DNA of 64,000 bases from assembly GCF_001953875.1 (NCBI RefSeq), contig NZ_MQUR01000016.1, positions 1 to 64,000 of the forward strand, read 5' to 3'. Origin of the DNA: Streptomyces amritsarensis (GTDB taxonomy: Bacteria; Actinomycetota; Actinomycetes; Streptomycetales; Streptomycetaceae). Both the position numbers and the translations under genes were made by a program. Positions 22,599 through 31,575 of this stretch are shown here, piece by piece. The notes below the pieces were generated by a model that did no database searches, had not been told where the DNA came from, and saw only the letters and a list, made by a program, of their open reading frames with translations. The stretch's first letter is position 1. Each line of letters starts with the position of its first letter.

Positions 22599-24713
22599 TC
22601 AGGGGCCGGCGCTGCCGAGTGCGGCCAGTACGCGGTCCGGTGTCAGGGGGAGTTCACGCAGTCGGCAACCCGTGGCGTGGTGGAACGCGTTGGCGACGGC
22701 GGCCGCCGTTCCGACGATGCCGATCTCGCCGATCCCCTTGCTGCCCATGGGGTTGAGGTGCTTGTCGTGTTCGTCGATCCAGTGTGCCTCGATCGCGGGT
22801 ACGTCGGCGTGGGCCGGTACGTGGTAGGCGGCGAGGTCGCTCTCGGTGAAGTCGCCGAACTGCGGGTCCATCGTGCTGTGTTCGGTGAGCGCCATGCCGA
22901 TTCCCATGACCATGCCGCCGGTGAACTGCGACCGGGCGGTGAGCGGGTTGAGGATGCGTCCGGCCGCGAAGACGCCCAGCATGCGCCGCACGCGGACCTC
23001 CCCCGTGATCGTGTCGACGCGCACCTCGGCGAAGTGCGCACCGAACGCGTGCCGGGAGTAGGGGGACTTCTGCTTGGCGGACTGTGTGGTGTCCGCGGAC
23101 GCGGTCAGTCCGCCGGGCGGCAGCGCCCCGTGGTGGCGCTCCAGGCGTGCGGTGAGGGCCGTGCACGCGTCGTGGACGGCCCATCCCCAGGAGGCGGTGC
23201 CCGAGGAGCCGCCGGCGAGGGGGGCCGCGGGCAGGCCGGTGTGGCCGATGGCGACGGTTACGCGGTCGAGCGGGACCCGTAGGGCGTCCGCAGCCACCTG
23301 CGCCAGGACGGTACGGGCGCCCGTCCCGATGTCGGTGGCGTTGACCTCGACGAGGTAGCGGCCGTCGGAGCGGGCGTGCGCGCGGGCGGTGGAGGGCATG
23401 ACGAGGACGGGGTAGGTCGCGGCGGCCACTCCGCTGCCGATGAGGTACGGGCCATCTCGGCGGGGCTCCCGGCAGCGGGCCCAGCCGAAGCGCTCGGCGC
23501 CCTCGCGCAGGCATTCGACGAGGTGGCGGCTGCTGAAGGGGTGGCCGCTGTCCGGCTCGGTACGGGGTTCGTTGCGGATGCGCAGCTCGATGGGGTCGAC
23601 GCCGAGGGCGTCGGCGAGTTCGTCCATCGCCGATTCCAGGGCGTACATGCCCGGCGCCTCGCCGGGGGCGCGCATCCAGGACGGGGTGGGTACGTCGAGT
23701 GCGACGACCCGGTGGGTGGTGCGCATGTCGGGCACGGCGTACATGATCCGGGCCGGCACCGCCGCCTGTTCGACGAACTCGCGGACGCGCGAGGTGTGGG
23801 TGGTGACCTCGTGGGTCAGGGAGGTCAGGGTGCCGTCGGTCCGGGCGCCGAGCCGGATGCGGTGCAGGGTGGGCGCGCGGTGTCCGACGGTGGCGGGCAG
23901 GTGGGCGCGCGGGAGGGCCAGTTTGACGGGCCTGCCGTAGTGGCGTGAGGCCATCGCCGCCAGGACCACGTGGGGGCGCGGCGTCCCCTTGGAGCCGAAT
24001 CCGCCGCCCACGTGCTCGGAGACGACGGTGATGTCCTCCTCCGCCAGATTGAGCAGTGCGGCCAGCGCGGCACGGACGGCTCCCGCTCCCTGGCTGGAGT
24101 CGTGCACCGTGAGGTGGTGGCGTTCCGCGTCCCAGGCGGCGGTGGCGGAGTGCGGTTCCATGGGGTGGTTGTGCAGGGGCGGCACCGCGTAGGCGCGGTC
24201 GATCCGCACGGGGGCGGCGGCGAACGCCGCGTCCGGGTCGCCCTGCCGGCGGTGCGCGGGGTGGCCGCCGTTGGCCTCTGCGGGGGTGTAGACGCCTGGG
24301 TGGTCGGCGCTGAGGGTGACGTCGTGGGGGTCCGTCTCGTAGGTGACGCGTACGCGGGCCGCGGCGGCCCGCGCGCCTTCCGGGGTGTCGGCGACGGCCA
24401 GGGCCACGTACCAGCCGCGGTGGGGCACGCTCAGGTCCTGGAGGAGGTGCAGGGTGGGGTCGTCGGCCGTCCCCAGGCGGGGCGCGTCGTACGGGGTCAG
24501 CACGCCGATCACACCGGGTGCGGCGGTGGCGGCGGCGATGTCGACGGAGGTGACACGGCCGCGGACGATCGTGGCGGGAACGGGCCATGCGTAGGCGCAG
24601 TCGGGCGGTGTGTGCTCAGCTGCGTAGCGGGCGGCTCCGGTGACCTTCGCGTGTCCCTCGCTGCGCCGGGCCGGGCTGCCGAGGGCTGAGGGGCCGTCGG
24701 GCGGGGTGGGCAT
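22599..24713 (-). CDS. Xanthine/aldehyde dehydrogenase molybdopterin-binding subunit
   Basis: The 704-residue large subunit is of the PaoC/YagR type. It has RRSEGHAKVTGAARYAAE at the start, EPHSATAAWD, SEHVGGGFGSKG (molybdopterin contact), RAPGEAPGMYALES, DIGTGARTVLAQVAAD, GGSSGTASWG and the catalytic Glu in GSKGIGEIGIVG. It hydroxylates aldehydes or N-heterocycles at a molybdenum site. It is the last gene of the operon 2Fe-2S/FAD/Mo; 29 bp separate it from the FAD subunit. No insertion chaperone (XdhC/PaoD) is visible nearby. Confidence 0.92.
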   Translation of the reverse strand: MPTPPDGPSALGSPARRSEGHAKVTGAARYAAEHTPPDCAYAWPVPATIVRGRVTSVDIAAATAAPGVIGVLTPYDAPRLGTADDPTLHLLQDLSVPHRGWYVALAVADTPEGARAAAARVRVTYETDPHDVTLSADHPGVYTPAEANGGHPAHRRQGDPDAAFAAAPVRIDRAYAVPPLHNHPMEPHSATAAWDAERHHLTVHDSSQGAGAVRAALAALLNLAEEDITVVSEHVGGGFGSKGTPRPHVVLAAMASRHYGRPVKLALPRAHLPATVGHRAPTLHRIRLGARTDGTLTSLTHEVTTHTSRVREFVEQAAVPARIMYAVPDMRTTHRVVALDVPTPSWMRAPGEAPGMYALESAMDELADALGVDPIELRIRNEPRTEPDSGHPFSSRHLVECLREGAERFGWARCREPRRDGPYLIGSGVAAATYPVLVMPSTARAHARSDGRYLVEVNATDIGTGARTVLAQVAADALRVPLDRVTVAIGHTGLPAAPLAGGSSGTASWGWAVHDACTALTARLERHHGALPPGGLTASADTTQSAKQKSPYSRHAFGAHFAEVRVDTITGEVRVRRMLGVFAAGRILNPLTARSQFTGGMVMGIGMALTEHSTMDPQFGDFTESDLAAYHVPAHADVPAIEAHWIDEHDKHLNPMGSKGIGEIGIVGTAAAVANAFHHATGCRLRELPLTPDRVLAALGSAGP

Positions 24714-24742
24714 CGCGGGATCCCCTTTCGGTTCGGGGGCGG

Positions 24743-25765
24743 TCACGGCCGCCGGCCGGTGGGAGCGGCGCCGCCGGGGGCGGAGCGGGCCAGCGTCGCG
24801 AGGACGTCGCGGGCGAGGTTGCGGGCGAGGTCGACCTTGAAGGCGTTGTCCCGCAGGGGCCGGGCCGCGGCCAGTTCGGCGTCGACGGCCTCCCCCACCG
24901 CGTCGTCGGTGGGTACGGCGCCGGTGAGGTGCTCTTCGGCGGTGGCGGCACGCCAGGGCCGGTGGGCGAGGCCGCCGAAGGCGAGGGCGACGTGGCGTAC
25001 GCGGCGGTCGTCGAGTCGGAGCACGGCGGCCACCGACGCGAGGGCGAAGGCGTAGGAGGCACGGTCGCGGGCCTTGCGGTAGAGGGAGACGGCTCCGGGG
25101 GCGAGCGGTGGCAGGAGCACGGCGGTGACGATCTCGCCCGGCCGGATCACGGTGTCCTGGTCGGGGTGGTCGCCGGGAAGGCGGTGGAAGTCGGCCGCCG
25201 CCACCCGGCGGGTGCCGTGCTCGCCGTCGTGGAGCTCGATCTCGGCGTCCAGGGCGGCGAGTGCGACCGCCATGTCCGAGGGGTGGGTGGCGATGCAGTG
25301 AGCGGAGTGGCCGAGGACGGCGTGGTCGCGGTGCAGTCCGTCGCGGGCCGCGCAGCCGGCGCCGGGCTGCCGCTTGTTGCAGGGCTTGGACACGTCCTGG
25401 AAGTACGGGCACCGGGTGCGCTGGAGCAGGTTCCCGCCGACGGTGGCGACGTTGCGCAGCTGTCCGGACGCGCCGGCGAGGAGGGCCTGGGACAGGACGG
25501 GGTAGCGGGTCCTCACCAGCGGGTGCACGGCCAGATCGGTGTTGGACACGCAGGCTCCGACCCGGAGCCCTCCGGTGGGCAGCTCCTGGAAGTCGTGGAG
25601 GGGCAGCCGGGTGAGGTCGATGAGGGTGGCGGGGGTCTCCACGCCGTGTTTCATGAGGTCGACCAGGTTGGTGCCGCCGCCGATGTAGCGGGCGCCGGGG
25701 TGGCTCGCGTAGGCCTCGGTCGCTTCCTGGATGCTGGTGGCCCGTACGTAGGCGAAGGGTTCCAC
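24743..25765 (-). CDS. Xanthine/aldehyde dehydrogenase FAD-binding subunit with extra Fe-S cysteines
   Basis: The 340-residue protein has the FAD-binding motif YIGGGTNLVDLMKHG and the second loop ATVGGNLLQRTRCPYFQD. The insertion RCPYFQDVSKPCNKRQPGAGCAA carries three Cys, as in the periplasmic-type PaoB/YagS subunits that hold a [4Fe-4S] cluster. The start is GTG 25765, 4 bp after the 2Fe-2S gene stop. It transfers electrons from the iron-sulphur subunit to an acceptor. Confidence 0.9.
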   Translation of the reverse strand: MEPFAYVRATSIQEATEAYASHPGARYIGGGTNLVDLMKHGVETPATLIDLTRLPLHDFQELPTGGLRVGACVSNTDLAVHPLVRTRYPVLSQALLAGASGQLRNVATVGGNLLQRTRCPYFQDVSKPCNKRQPGAGCAARDGLHRDHAVLGHSAHCIATHPSDMAVALAALDAEIELHDGEHGTRRVAAADFHRLPGDHPDQDTVIRPGEIVTAVLLPPLAPGAVSLYRKARDRASYAFALASVAAVLRLDDRRVRHVALAFGGLAHRPWRAATAEEHLTGAVPTDDAVGEAVDAELAAARPLRDNAFKVDLARNLARDVLATLARSAPGGAAPTGRRP

Positions 25766-25769
25766 GGGA

Positions 25770-26396
25770 TCACGTCCGGGGGCGGCGCGGGGCCTGGTCG
25801 GGGGCTTCCGTTGCGGCGCAGGCCGCCACGGCTCGGGTGATCGCGTTGTAGGCGCCGCAGCGGCAGAGGTTGCCGCTGAGCCGTTCCGCGATTTCCTCGG
25901 GGGTCAAGGCGGCCGGGTGGGCGGTGTCGGCCGCGGTGGCGGCGTCGGTCACACAGGAGGGGTGTCCGGCGGCGGCTTCGCGCAGCATGCCGACGGCCGA
26001 GCACAGTTGGCCGGGGGTGCAGTAGCCGCACTGGAATGCGTCGTATTCGAGGAAGGCCTCCTGGAGCGGGGAGAGTGCGCCGTCGGAGGCGGCGAGTCCC
26101 TCGACGGTGGTGATCTCGGATGCGTCCAGGGTCACGGCCAGCAGCAGGCAGCTGTTGGCGCGGCGGCCGTCGACGAGGACGGTGCAGGCCCCGCACTGCC
26201 CGTGGTCGCAGCCCTTCTTGGACCCGGTCAGGTCCAGCAGCTCGCGCAGGGCGTCGAGGAGGGTGACCCGGTTGTCCAGGTCGAGGGCGTACGTCCGGCC
26301 GTTGACGCGGAGCGCGACGCGCGAGCGGACGGGGCCCTCGCCGGCCCGCGGACCGGCCTGCTGCGGGTGCTGGGGAGCGCGTGCACGTGCCACCAC
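25770..26396 (-). CDS. Xanthine/aldehyde dehydrogenase 2Fe-2S subunit
   Basis: The 208-residue protein has two [2Fe-2S] domains: plant-ferredoxin type with GCDHGQCGACTVLVDGRRANSC, and the helical domain with QCGYCTPGQLCS and GNLCRCGAYNAI. The N-terminal 25 residues are Pro/Ala/Arg-rich; no twin-Arg signal is visible, unlike E. coli PaoA, so the complex is probably cytosolic. It is the first gene of the three-gene operon. Confidence 0.92.
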   Translation of the reverse strand: MVARARAPQHPQQAGPRAGEGPVRSRVALRVNGRTYALDLDNRVTLLDALRELLDLTGSKKGCDHGQCGACTVLVDGRRANSCLLLAVTLDASEITTVEGLAASDGALSPLQEAFLEYDAFQCGYCTPGQLCSAVGMLREAAAGHPSCVTDAATAADTAHPAALTPEEIAERLSGNLCRCGAYNAITRAVAACAATEAPDQAPRRPRT

Positions 26397-26499
26397 GGAT
26401 GTCCTCCATGTCCGGTTGCGGGAGGTATGTCTAGCACCTTCCCGGGCCCCGCCGTGCCATACGTCCCCGTGGGGACGCCCGGGGGCCCGGAAACGATGC

Positions 26500-27627
26500 C
26501 TAGTCGCAGTAGGACTCCAAGGTGCCGCGCCGCCGGATGTCGAGGGTCGCGCAGTGGAAGGAGCCGCCGAAGGGGGCGTAGTGCAGCAGGTCGCACGGGA
26601 CCGGCTCGAAGCCCCAGCGTTCGAGCGCCCGGAGCATGCCGGTGTGGTGCCGGTCGGCGATCACCCTGCCCTCGCCGATCGCGAGCACGTTCATGCTCAG
26701 CCACTTCCCGCACATCGAGGTGACACTGAGCAGCGGCCCCTTGATGGGGTCGGGCTCGGGGGCGGTGAGCACGTCCCAGGAGCGGAGCGCCTCGGGCAGG
26801 TGGTCCACATCCACGTACTCCGGGCTGACGAGCACCTTGCCGGGGGCGAGCGGCAGGAGCGTGGTGTCGATGTGCATCGGCGTGCGGCAGCGGCTGCGGA
26901 CCTCGTGGATGCGGTAGTCGGGCCCCAGATGGCGGCGCAGCCACTCGATGCCCAGGGCGTTGGTCACGTTGCTGCGGAGCACGAACAGGTCGCGGCCCGC
27001 CCGGACGAAGTCGGCGGCGTCGAAGACGGGCTCGAACTCCGTGAGGATGTACCGCATGGGCTCTCCCGGCTCGGGGATCCGGTACTCGGGGTCGAAGAGC
27101 TCGTCGGTGAGTTGCGGTCGGGGCGCAGCCGTCCAGCGCGCGCCGCGGCGGAAGTAGTCCTTGAGGACGGACCGGTACGAATGTGTCTCGAAGTACCGGC
27201 AGGGCCAGGCCATGGGGGTTTCGATGATCTCGTCGCCGATCACCAGGAGGCTGTCGCGGGGGCAGCTGCTGCAGAAGCCCCGGGAGGACCAGTCGGGGGT
27301 GGCGAACCGCTTGCGGTGGACCACCGCCTCCGGACGCCGGACCGTCACCCCGAGCGACTCCAGCAGGGCGACGAATCCGTCCAACTCCTCCTGCGCGGGT
27401 CCGATCAACGCCCGGGGGAACCGCGCTCCCGCCGCGAGCCCCTGCAGGCGGGCCGCCCACGGTGGGATGTTGCAGGCCACGACCGGGTGGCTGGAGGGAA
27501 TCGTCGCCCCGTCCAGCGTGCCGACGATGATCTCCTCCAGCGGATCCCATTCGTTGTGCGAGGCGACGGGAGAGGCGAGAGTCTTGGCGGTGGCGCCGAC
27601 GTCAACCGGCGGGGCTGTCATGTCCAT
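26500..27627 (-). CDS. Amidinotransferase (glycine/inosamine-phosphate amidinotransferase family)
   Basis: The 375-residue protein has the AGAT/StrB fold: NEWDPLEEIIVGTLDGATIP, FSSCP-like block SRGFCSSCPRDSLLVIGDEIIETPMAWPCRYFE, acid in DVDHLPE, His in TPMHIDTTLLPL and nucleophile Cys359 in GGSFHCATLDIRR. The enzyme moves the amidino group from arginine to an amine acceptor. No streptomycin-type sugar genes are nearby, so the acceptor may be glycine, yielding guanidinoacetate; that is inference. A GGGTAGGCGC box lies about 125 bp upstream. Confidence 0.85.
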   Translation of the reverse strand: MDMTAPPVDVGATAKTLASPVASHNEWDPLEEIIVGTLDGATIPSSHPVVACNIPPWAARLQGLAAGARFPRALIGPAQEELDGFVALLESLGVTVRRPEAVVHRKRFATPDWSSRGFCSSCPRDSLLVIGDEIIETPMAWPCRYFETHSYRSVLKDYFRRGARWTAAPRPQLTDELFDPEYRIPEPGEPMRYILTEFEPVFDAADFVRAGRDLFVLRSNVTNALGIEWLRRHLGPDYRIHEVRSRCRTPMHIDTTLLPLAPGKVLVSPEYVDVDHLPEALRSWDVLTAPEPDPIKGPLLSVTSMCGKWLSMNVLAIGEGRVIADRHHTGMLRALERWGFEPVPCDLLHYAPFGGSFHCATLDIRRRGTLESYCD

Positions 27628-27749
27628 GGGCCTGACCAGGTGCTCGGGCGGTCCCGGCCGACCGGGGCCGACTGTCGTGTTCCACGGCGCCCGGACGCAC
27701 TCCGCAGGCTGTACGCCACACGGGGTCGTCCAGGCCCCTCCCCCGGCGC

Positions 27750-27755
27750 CTACCC
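27750..27755 (-). promoter_or_regulatory. Possible SigB-like -10 box upstream of the amidinotransferase
   Basis: On the minus strand GGGTAG within GGTTTCGGGGTAGGCGCC. The same GGGTAGGCGC occurs at 18882, 28772, 29255 and 63311. No GNNT at the consensus spacing is seen. Confidence 0.45.
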
Positions 27756-27788
27756 CGAAACCGGGAGCCTAAGGGCTGTCCGGTGCCG

Positions 27789-28757
27789 TTATGCGCCGGG
27801 GTGCAGGCCGGGGCCGAGGGGCGGCCCGGCCAGAGGCGTGGGCGAGAGGTCGGTCGGCTCCTCACCTGCTTCGAGGAGGGTGTCGGCGGCGCCGACGATG
27901 AGGGTGTCGGGCCGGCCGACCGCCGTCTCGTCCTTGCGGTCGTAGTCGATGCGCCACAGCAGGCTCCGCATGGCCTCCAGCCGGCCGCGGCGCTTGTCGT
28001 TGGTCTTGACCACCGTCCACGGTGCGCGAGCGGTGTCGGTCGCCCGGAACATCTCGACCTTCGCCGTCGTGTAGGCATCCCACAGGTCCAGGGAGGCCAG
28101 GTCGGTGGGCGAGAGCTTCCACTGGCGCACCGGATCGACCTGGCGGATCGCGAAGCGGGTGCGCTGTTCGGCACGGGAGACCGAGAACCAGAACTTCACC
28201 AGCAGGATCCCGTCCTCCACCAGCATGGCCTCGAAGGCGGGGCACTGCCCCAGGAACTGCTCGCTCTGCTCCGGCGTGCAGAATCCCATGACCTTCTCCA
28301 CGCCGGCCCGGTTGTACCAGGACCGGTCGAAGAAGACGATCTCACCGGCTGCCGGCAGGTGCGGGACGTACCGCTGGAAGTACCACTGCCCCGCCTCCCG
28401 CTCGGTCGGCCTGTCGAGGGCCACGATCCGCGCCCCGCGGGGATTGAGCCGCTCCGTGAACCGCTGGATCGTGCCGCCTTTGCCCGCGGCGTCCCGGCCC
28501 TCGCAGACCACCACCAGGCGCGCACCCGTGTCGTGGACCCAGCGCTGCAGCTTGAGCAGCTCGATCTGCAGGACCCGTTTCGTCCGCTCGTACTCCCGGC
28601 GCCCGATCTTCCTGGTGTACGGGTAGTTCTCCCGCCACGTGCGGATCGGCGCACCCGAGGCGTCCAGCAGGACCGGCTGCTCCGGTCGGCGGGCGTCCAC
28701 ACTCAGGCCGGAGAGCAGGTCTGCGGCTTCCTGCCGCGGCGATTTCGGATCACTCAC
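27789..28757 (-). CDS. ppk2: Polyphosphate kinase 2
   Basis: The 322-residue protein is a PPK2 kinase: Walker A EGRDAAGKGG at 86-95, lid region with DRPTEREAGQWYFQRYVPHLP, Walker B FDRSWYNRAG from 143, and RRGRLEAMRSLLWRIDYDRKD. It phosphorylates nucleotides with polyphosphate (or makes polyphosphate), buffering energy during stress. The start is GTG 28757. A GGGTAG box ends 9 bp upstream, which would give a leaderless or nearly leaderless transcript. Confidence 0.93.
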   Translation of the reverse strand: MSDPKSPRQEAADLLSGLSVDARRPEQPVLLDASGAPIRTWRENYPYTRKIGRREYERTKRVLQIELLKLQRWVHDTGARLVVVCEGRDAAGKGGTIQRFTERLNPRGARIVALDRPTEREAGQWYFQRYVPHLPAAGEIVFFDRSWYNRAGVEKVMGFCTPEQSEQFLGQCPAFEAMLVEDGILLVKFWFSVSRAEQRTRFAIRQVDPVRQWKLSPTDLASLDLWDAYTTAKVEMFRATDTARAPWTVVKTNDKRRGRLEAMRSLLWRIDYDRKDETAVGRPDTLIVGAADTLLEAGEEPTDLSPTPLAGPPLGPGLHPGA

Positions 28758-28766
28758 GCCGCGCGC

Positions 28767-28772
28767 CTACCC
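28767..28772 (-). promoter_or_regulatory. SigB-like -10 box directly before ppk2
   Basis: Minus-strand GGGTAG (in CGGGGTAGGCGCG) with only 9 bases to GTG 28757. If used, transcription would start at or next to the start codon. No clear -35 element is seen. Confidence 0.45.
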
Positions 28773-28812
28773 CGAACGGCAACAAATATGGGAGGACCGT
28801 GCCGGAGCGCCT

Positions 28813-29193
28813 TCACCTGCCGGCGGGCCCTTCGGTCCGGTGGTCCTCAGGGCGGACGCCGGTGAAGGCGGAGGCGTCCTTGCTGCCACTGGGGCGCTGG
28901 GACTTGCCTCTCGGCCCCTTGTCACGCATCCCGTCCTCGCCCTTGCGGGCCACTTCCTCCCCGCCGCGGCTGCTGCTCTCGGTGGGCCTGCCGTGGGGGT
29001 TGCCGGACTCCTCCTTCGACACGGTCCTGCCCGCACCCGGGGCAGGGGCGTACCGGTCGGGGTGGAAGGACCGGTGGGCGCTGGGGTTGTCCTGCTGCCG
29101 CTCCTCGTCGATGTCCGGGGACCAGCCGTGCTCCGCTCCCCCGTGCCGGCTCGCCTTGTGCTGCGACGTGCCCTTGTGCGACTTCCCACTCAT
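28813..29193 (-). CDS. Small hydrophilic hypothetical protein
   Basis: The 126-residue protein is rich in Gly, Ser, Lys, Arg, Glu and His (MSGKSHKGTSQHKASRHGG, VSKEESGNPHGRPTESSS), with no hydrophobic core. It is probably disordered, like other stress-induced hydrophilins. GAGCAGGTG lies about 8 bp before ATG 29193, and a complete SigB-like promoter (29250-29274) lies upstream. It is followed 55 bp later by the ppk2 start on the same strand. I recognise no family. Confidence 0.65.
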   Translation of the reverse strand: MSGKSHKGTSQHKASRHGGAEHGWSPDIDEERQQDNPSAHRSFHPDRYAPAPGAGRTVSKEESGNPHGRPTESSSRGGEEVARKGEDGMRDKGPRGKSQRPSGSKDASAFTGVRPEDHRTEGPAGR

Positions 29194-29249
29194 GATCGTT
29201 CACCTGCTCTTCCGGGTGGTCCTTCATGCCTGGTGGCCTACGCGGGCGC

Positions 29250-29274
29250 CTACCCGGAGCCGCCGCCGGCACTC
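29250..29274 (-). promoter_or_regulatory. SigB-like promoter for the hydrophilic protein gene
   Basis: On the minus strand GAGT (29274-29271), 15-base spacer, GGGTAG (29255-29250), continuing GCGCC. It is one of three sites in the window that satisfy both boxes of the GNNT-N14-16-GGGTA pattern. Confidence 0.55.
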
Positions 29275-29374
29275 CTGGGCGCAGCAGCACCCGGCGGTGC
29301 GCGGTCGCCGCCGTCACCGCCCTTCCCCGCCGCCGGACCCTGACGCCGCATGTGAGCGTGGCCGGGGCGGCCGG

Positions 29375-31519
29375 TCAGGGGGCCGGGTGGGGGACGAGGT
29401 AGCGCTCCAGCCAGTCCGCCGCGGCTCGCCGGTAGAGCTTCCTGTTGTCCGCCCGCAGGAACTCGTGTCCCTCGTCGCGCAGCGTCAGCTGGCGCGCCGG
29501 CACCCCGCGGCCGCGTGCCGCGCGGATGAACTGCTCCGACTCCGTCGGCGGCACGTTGGTGTCGTGCTCGCCGTGCACGGCCAGGACCGGAGTGCGCAGT
29601 TGGTCGATGCGGCTCATCGGGGACAGGGCGCGCAGCAGTTCCCGGTCGTGTTCGGGGTGGCCGTACTTGGCGGTGGCGGACTGCGCGATCCAGGGTTCCG
29701 TCCCGGCGAAGAACGTGGCGAAGTCCGACATGCCGCAGACGGCGACTCCGGCGCGGAAGAGGTCGGGATGCCACACGAGGGAGGCCATGGTGAGGTAGCC
29801 GCCGTACGAGCGGCCCATCACGCCCAGCCGCACGGGGTCGGCGTAGCCGAGCGAGACGACGTGTGCGGCGCAGTCGGCGACGTCGTCGATGGCCGCGAAC
29901 CGGCCGGCGCCGAGGTCGGCGTCGACGAAGGAGCGTCCCCAACCGGAGGAGCCGCGGACGTCGGGGGCGAACACGTCCAGCCCCCTGCCGAGCAGCTCGT
30001 GGTAGAGCGGGCTGAACACCGGCCGTTCCTGTTCCTCCGGCCCGCCGTGGAGGTGGATGACGCACGGGCCGGGGCGGCCCGGGTCCCGGTCGGGCGCCCG
30101 GTAGTACCAGCCTCCCAGCTCCAGTCCGTCCCGTGCGCGGCAGCGCAGGGGGACGGGGCGTACCGGTGGCCGCCCGGGCGGGACCGCGTCCTCGTCACGC
30201 GCCGACCAGCCCGCGCGTGCGGGTAGCAGGCCCTGGTCGAGTTCCCAGATGCCGGGCCTGCGCCGCGAGCCCGCCAGGGCGGCGAACAGGCCGCCGCGTT
30301 CCAGCGGTGCGACGCGGGTCACGACCTCGTGGGGCAGGACCGCCCGGTGCACCGGCCCCAGGTCCACAGGTCCGGCGTCCGCGTCCGGGTCGGTGGGGGG
30401 AAGCCGCACGCTCTCCAGCTCGGTCGCGCCGTGCACGTTCCATGCGAGGACGGCCCACCGGCCGTGGTCGGGGAGGTTCAGCAGGTCGAGGGGGGAGGTG
30501 TCGCGTTCGACCGCCACGGACACGTCCCGGCCGCGGCCGTCCCCGTCCAGTCGCACCCGGAGGAGGGCGGCGAACTCGCGTTCGGTGTCGCTGCGCAGCC
30601 ACAGGGTGCGGGCGTCCGCGGAGAACCGTCCGATCCAGGGGTCCCCGTCGGCGACGTGCAGGGAGAAGGCGGTGCGGCCGGAGGCCGTGTCGAGCACGAG
30701 GGCCTCGCGCCTGCCGCGCGGGCCGCGTCGCAGGAGTGCCAGGCGGCCGTCCGCGCTCGTGTCGCAGACCCGGAGGGAGGCCGCGCCCTCCTCGCCGTAC
30801 AGCAGCACGGGCGCGTGGGCTCCGTCCGGGTCGACCAGGTAGGCGGCCAGCCCGCCGCCTCGGACCCGGCCGGGATCAGGCAGCGGGCGGGCCGCCGCCC
30901 GTACGTACGGCGGTCCGAGCAGCGTCGCGGGGCCGCCGCGTTCGGACCAGGCCGTGCCGGGGGTCCTCGCGGCCGTCGAAGGGGCGTCGTCGGCGTCCGG
31001 GGCGAGGTGGCCCGCCCCGGCGTGTTCCGCGCCCGACAGGGAGGGCTGGGCGACCGTGACGGCGAGGGCGGCGCCGTCCCGGGTCCAGCATCCGAGGTGG
31101 GCGGAGCTCCCGGGCTCGGCGCCCGCGAGGACCTGCCGTCCGGTGCCGTCCGGGCGTACGACCAGGACGCGGGTGTGCTCGCCGCCGCCCGGAGCGGACG
31201 TGTAGGCGATCCAGCGTCCGTCGGGGGACCAGGACACCTCGGTCACCGGGTCGGGGTCCCCGTCGAGGATGTGGGCCTCGGGCCTCCTGGCCGGTCCGCT
31301 CCACAGCTGGGGGACTCCGGCGCGGTCGCAGATGAAGGCGACGTGTTCCCCGGTGGGGTCGGCCGACGGGTACCAGCATCCGTGGGCGGTGAGCAGGGTC
31401 GGCGGGTCGGCGCTGAGATGGTCGGGCAGCGGCACCGGTACGGGCGCCGGCGACGGCGGGGCCGCCGGGCCTGCCGTACCGAGTGCGTGTGTCACCGGCT
31501 GCGTCTGCTCCAGGGGCAT
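29375..31519 (-). CDS. S9-family (prolyl oligopeptidase-type) serine peptidase
   Basis: The 714-residue protein has an N-terminal beta-propeller (about 45-440; WSPDGRWIAYTSAPGGGEHTRVLVVRPDG, FSADARTLWLRSD) and a C-terminal alpha/beta-hydrolase domain. The triad is Ser in GRSYGGYLTM, Asp in HGEHDTNVP and His in RDEGHEFL; the oxyanion region HLHGGPEEQ is present. It cleaves short peptides in the cytosol, since no signal peptide is seen. It starts 56 bp downstream of the amidotransferase stop on the same strand, so it may process the dipeptide made by that enzyme. Confidence 0.9.
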   Translation of the reverse strand: MPLEQTQPVTHALGTAGPAAPPSPAPVPVPLPDHLSADPPTLLTAHGCWYPSADPTGEHVAFICDRAGVPQLWSGPARRPEAHILDGDPDPVTEVSWSPDGRWIAYTSAPGGGEHTRVLVVRPDGTGRQVLAGAEPGSSAHLGCWTRDGAALAVTVAQPSLSGAEHAGAGHLAPDADDAPSTAARTPGTAWSERGGPATLLGPPYVRAAARPLPDPGRVRGGGLAAYLVDPDGAHAPVLLYGEEGAASLRVCDTSADGRLALLRRGPRGRREALVLDTASGRTAFSLHVADGDPWIGRFSADARTLWLRSDTEREFAALLRVRLDGDGRGRDVSVAVERDTSPLDLLNLPDHGRWAVLAWNVHGATELESVRLPPTDPDADAGPVDLGPVHRAVLPHEVVTRVAPLERGGLFAALAGSRRRPGIWELDQGLLPARAGWSARDEDAVPPGRPPVRPVPLRCRARDGLELGGWYYRAPDRDPGRPGPCVIHLHGGPEEQERPVFSPLYHELLGRGLDVFAPDVRGSSGWGRSFVDADLGAGRFAAIDDVADCAAHVVSLGYADPVRLGVMGRSYGGYLTMASLVWHPDLFRAGVAVCGMSDFATFFAGTEPWIAQSATAKYGHPEHDRELLRALSPMSRIDQLRTPVLAVHGEHDTNVPPTESEQFIRAARGRGVPARQLTLRDEGHEFLRADNRKLYRRAAADWLERYLVPHPAP

Positions 31520-31575
31520 GGCCACCTCTCCCAGGCTTCCGCTTCCCGGGTGTTCCCACCACCCGGTGGTACCGC

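Noticed and set aside
23966..24713. Long plus-strand frame antisense to the molybdenum subunit
   Set aside because: Clear shadow of the highly conserved minus-strand enzyme; product is Gly/Val/Arg-biased without domains.
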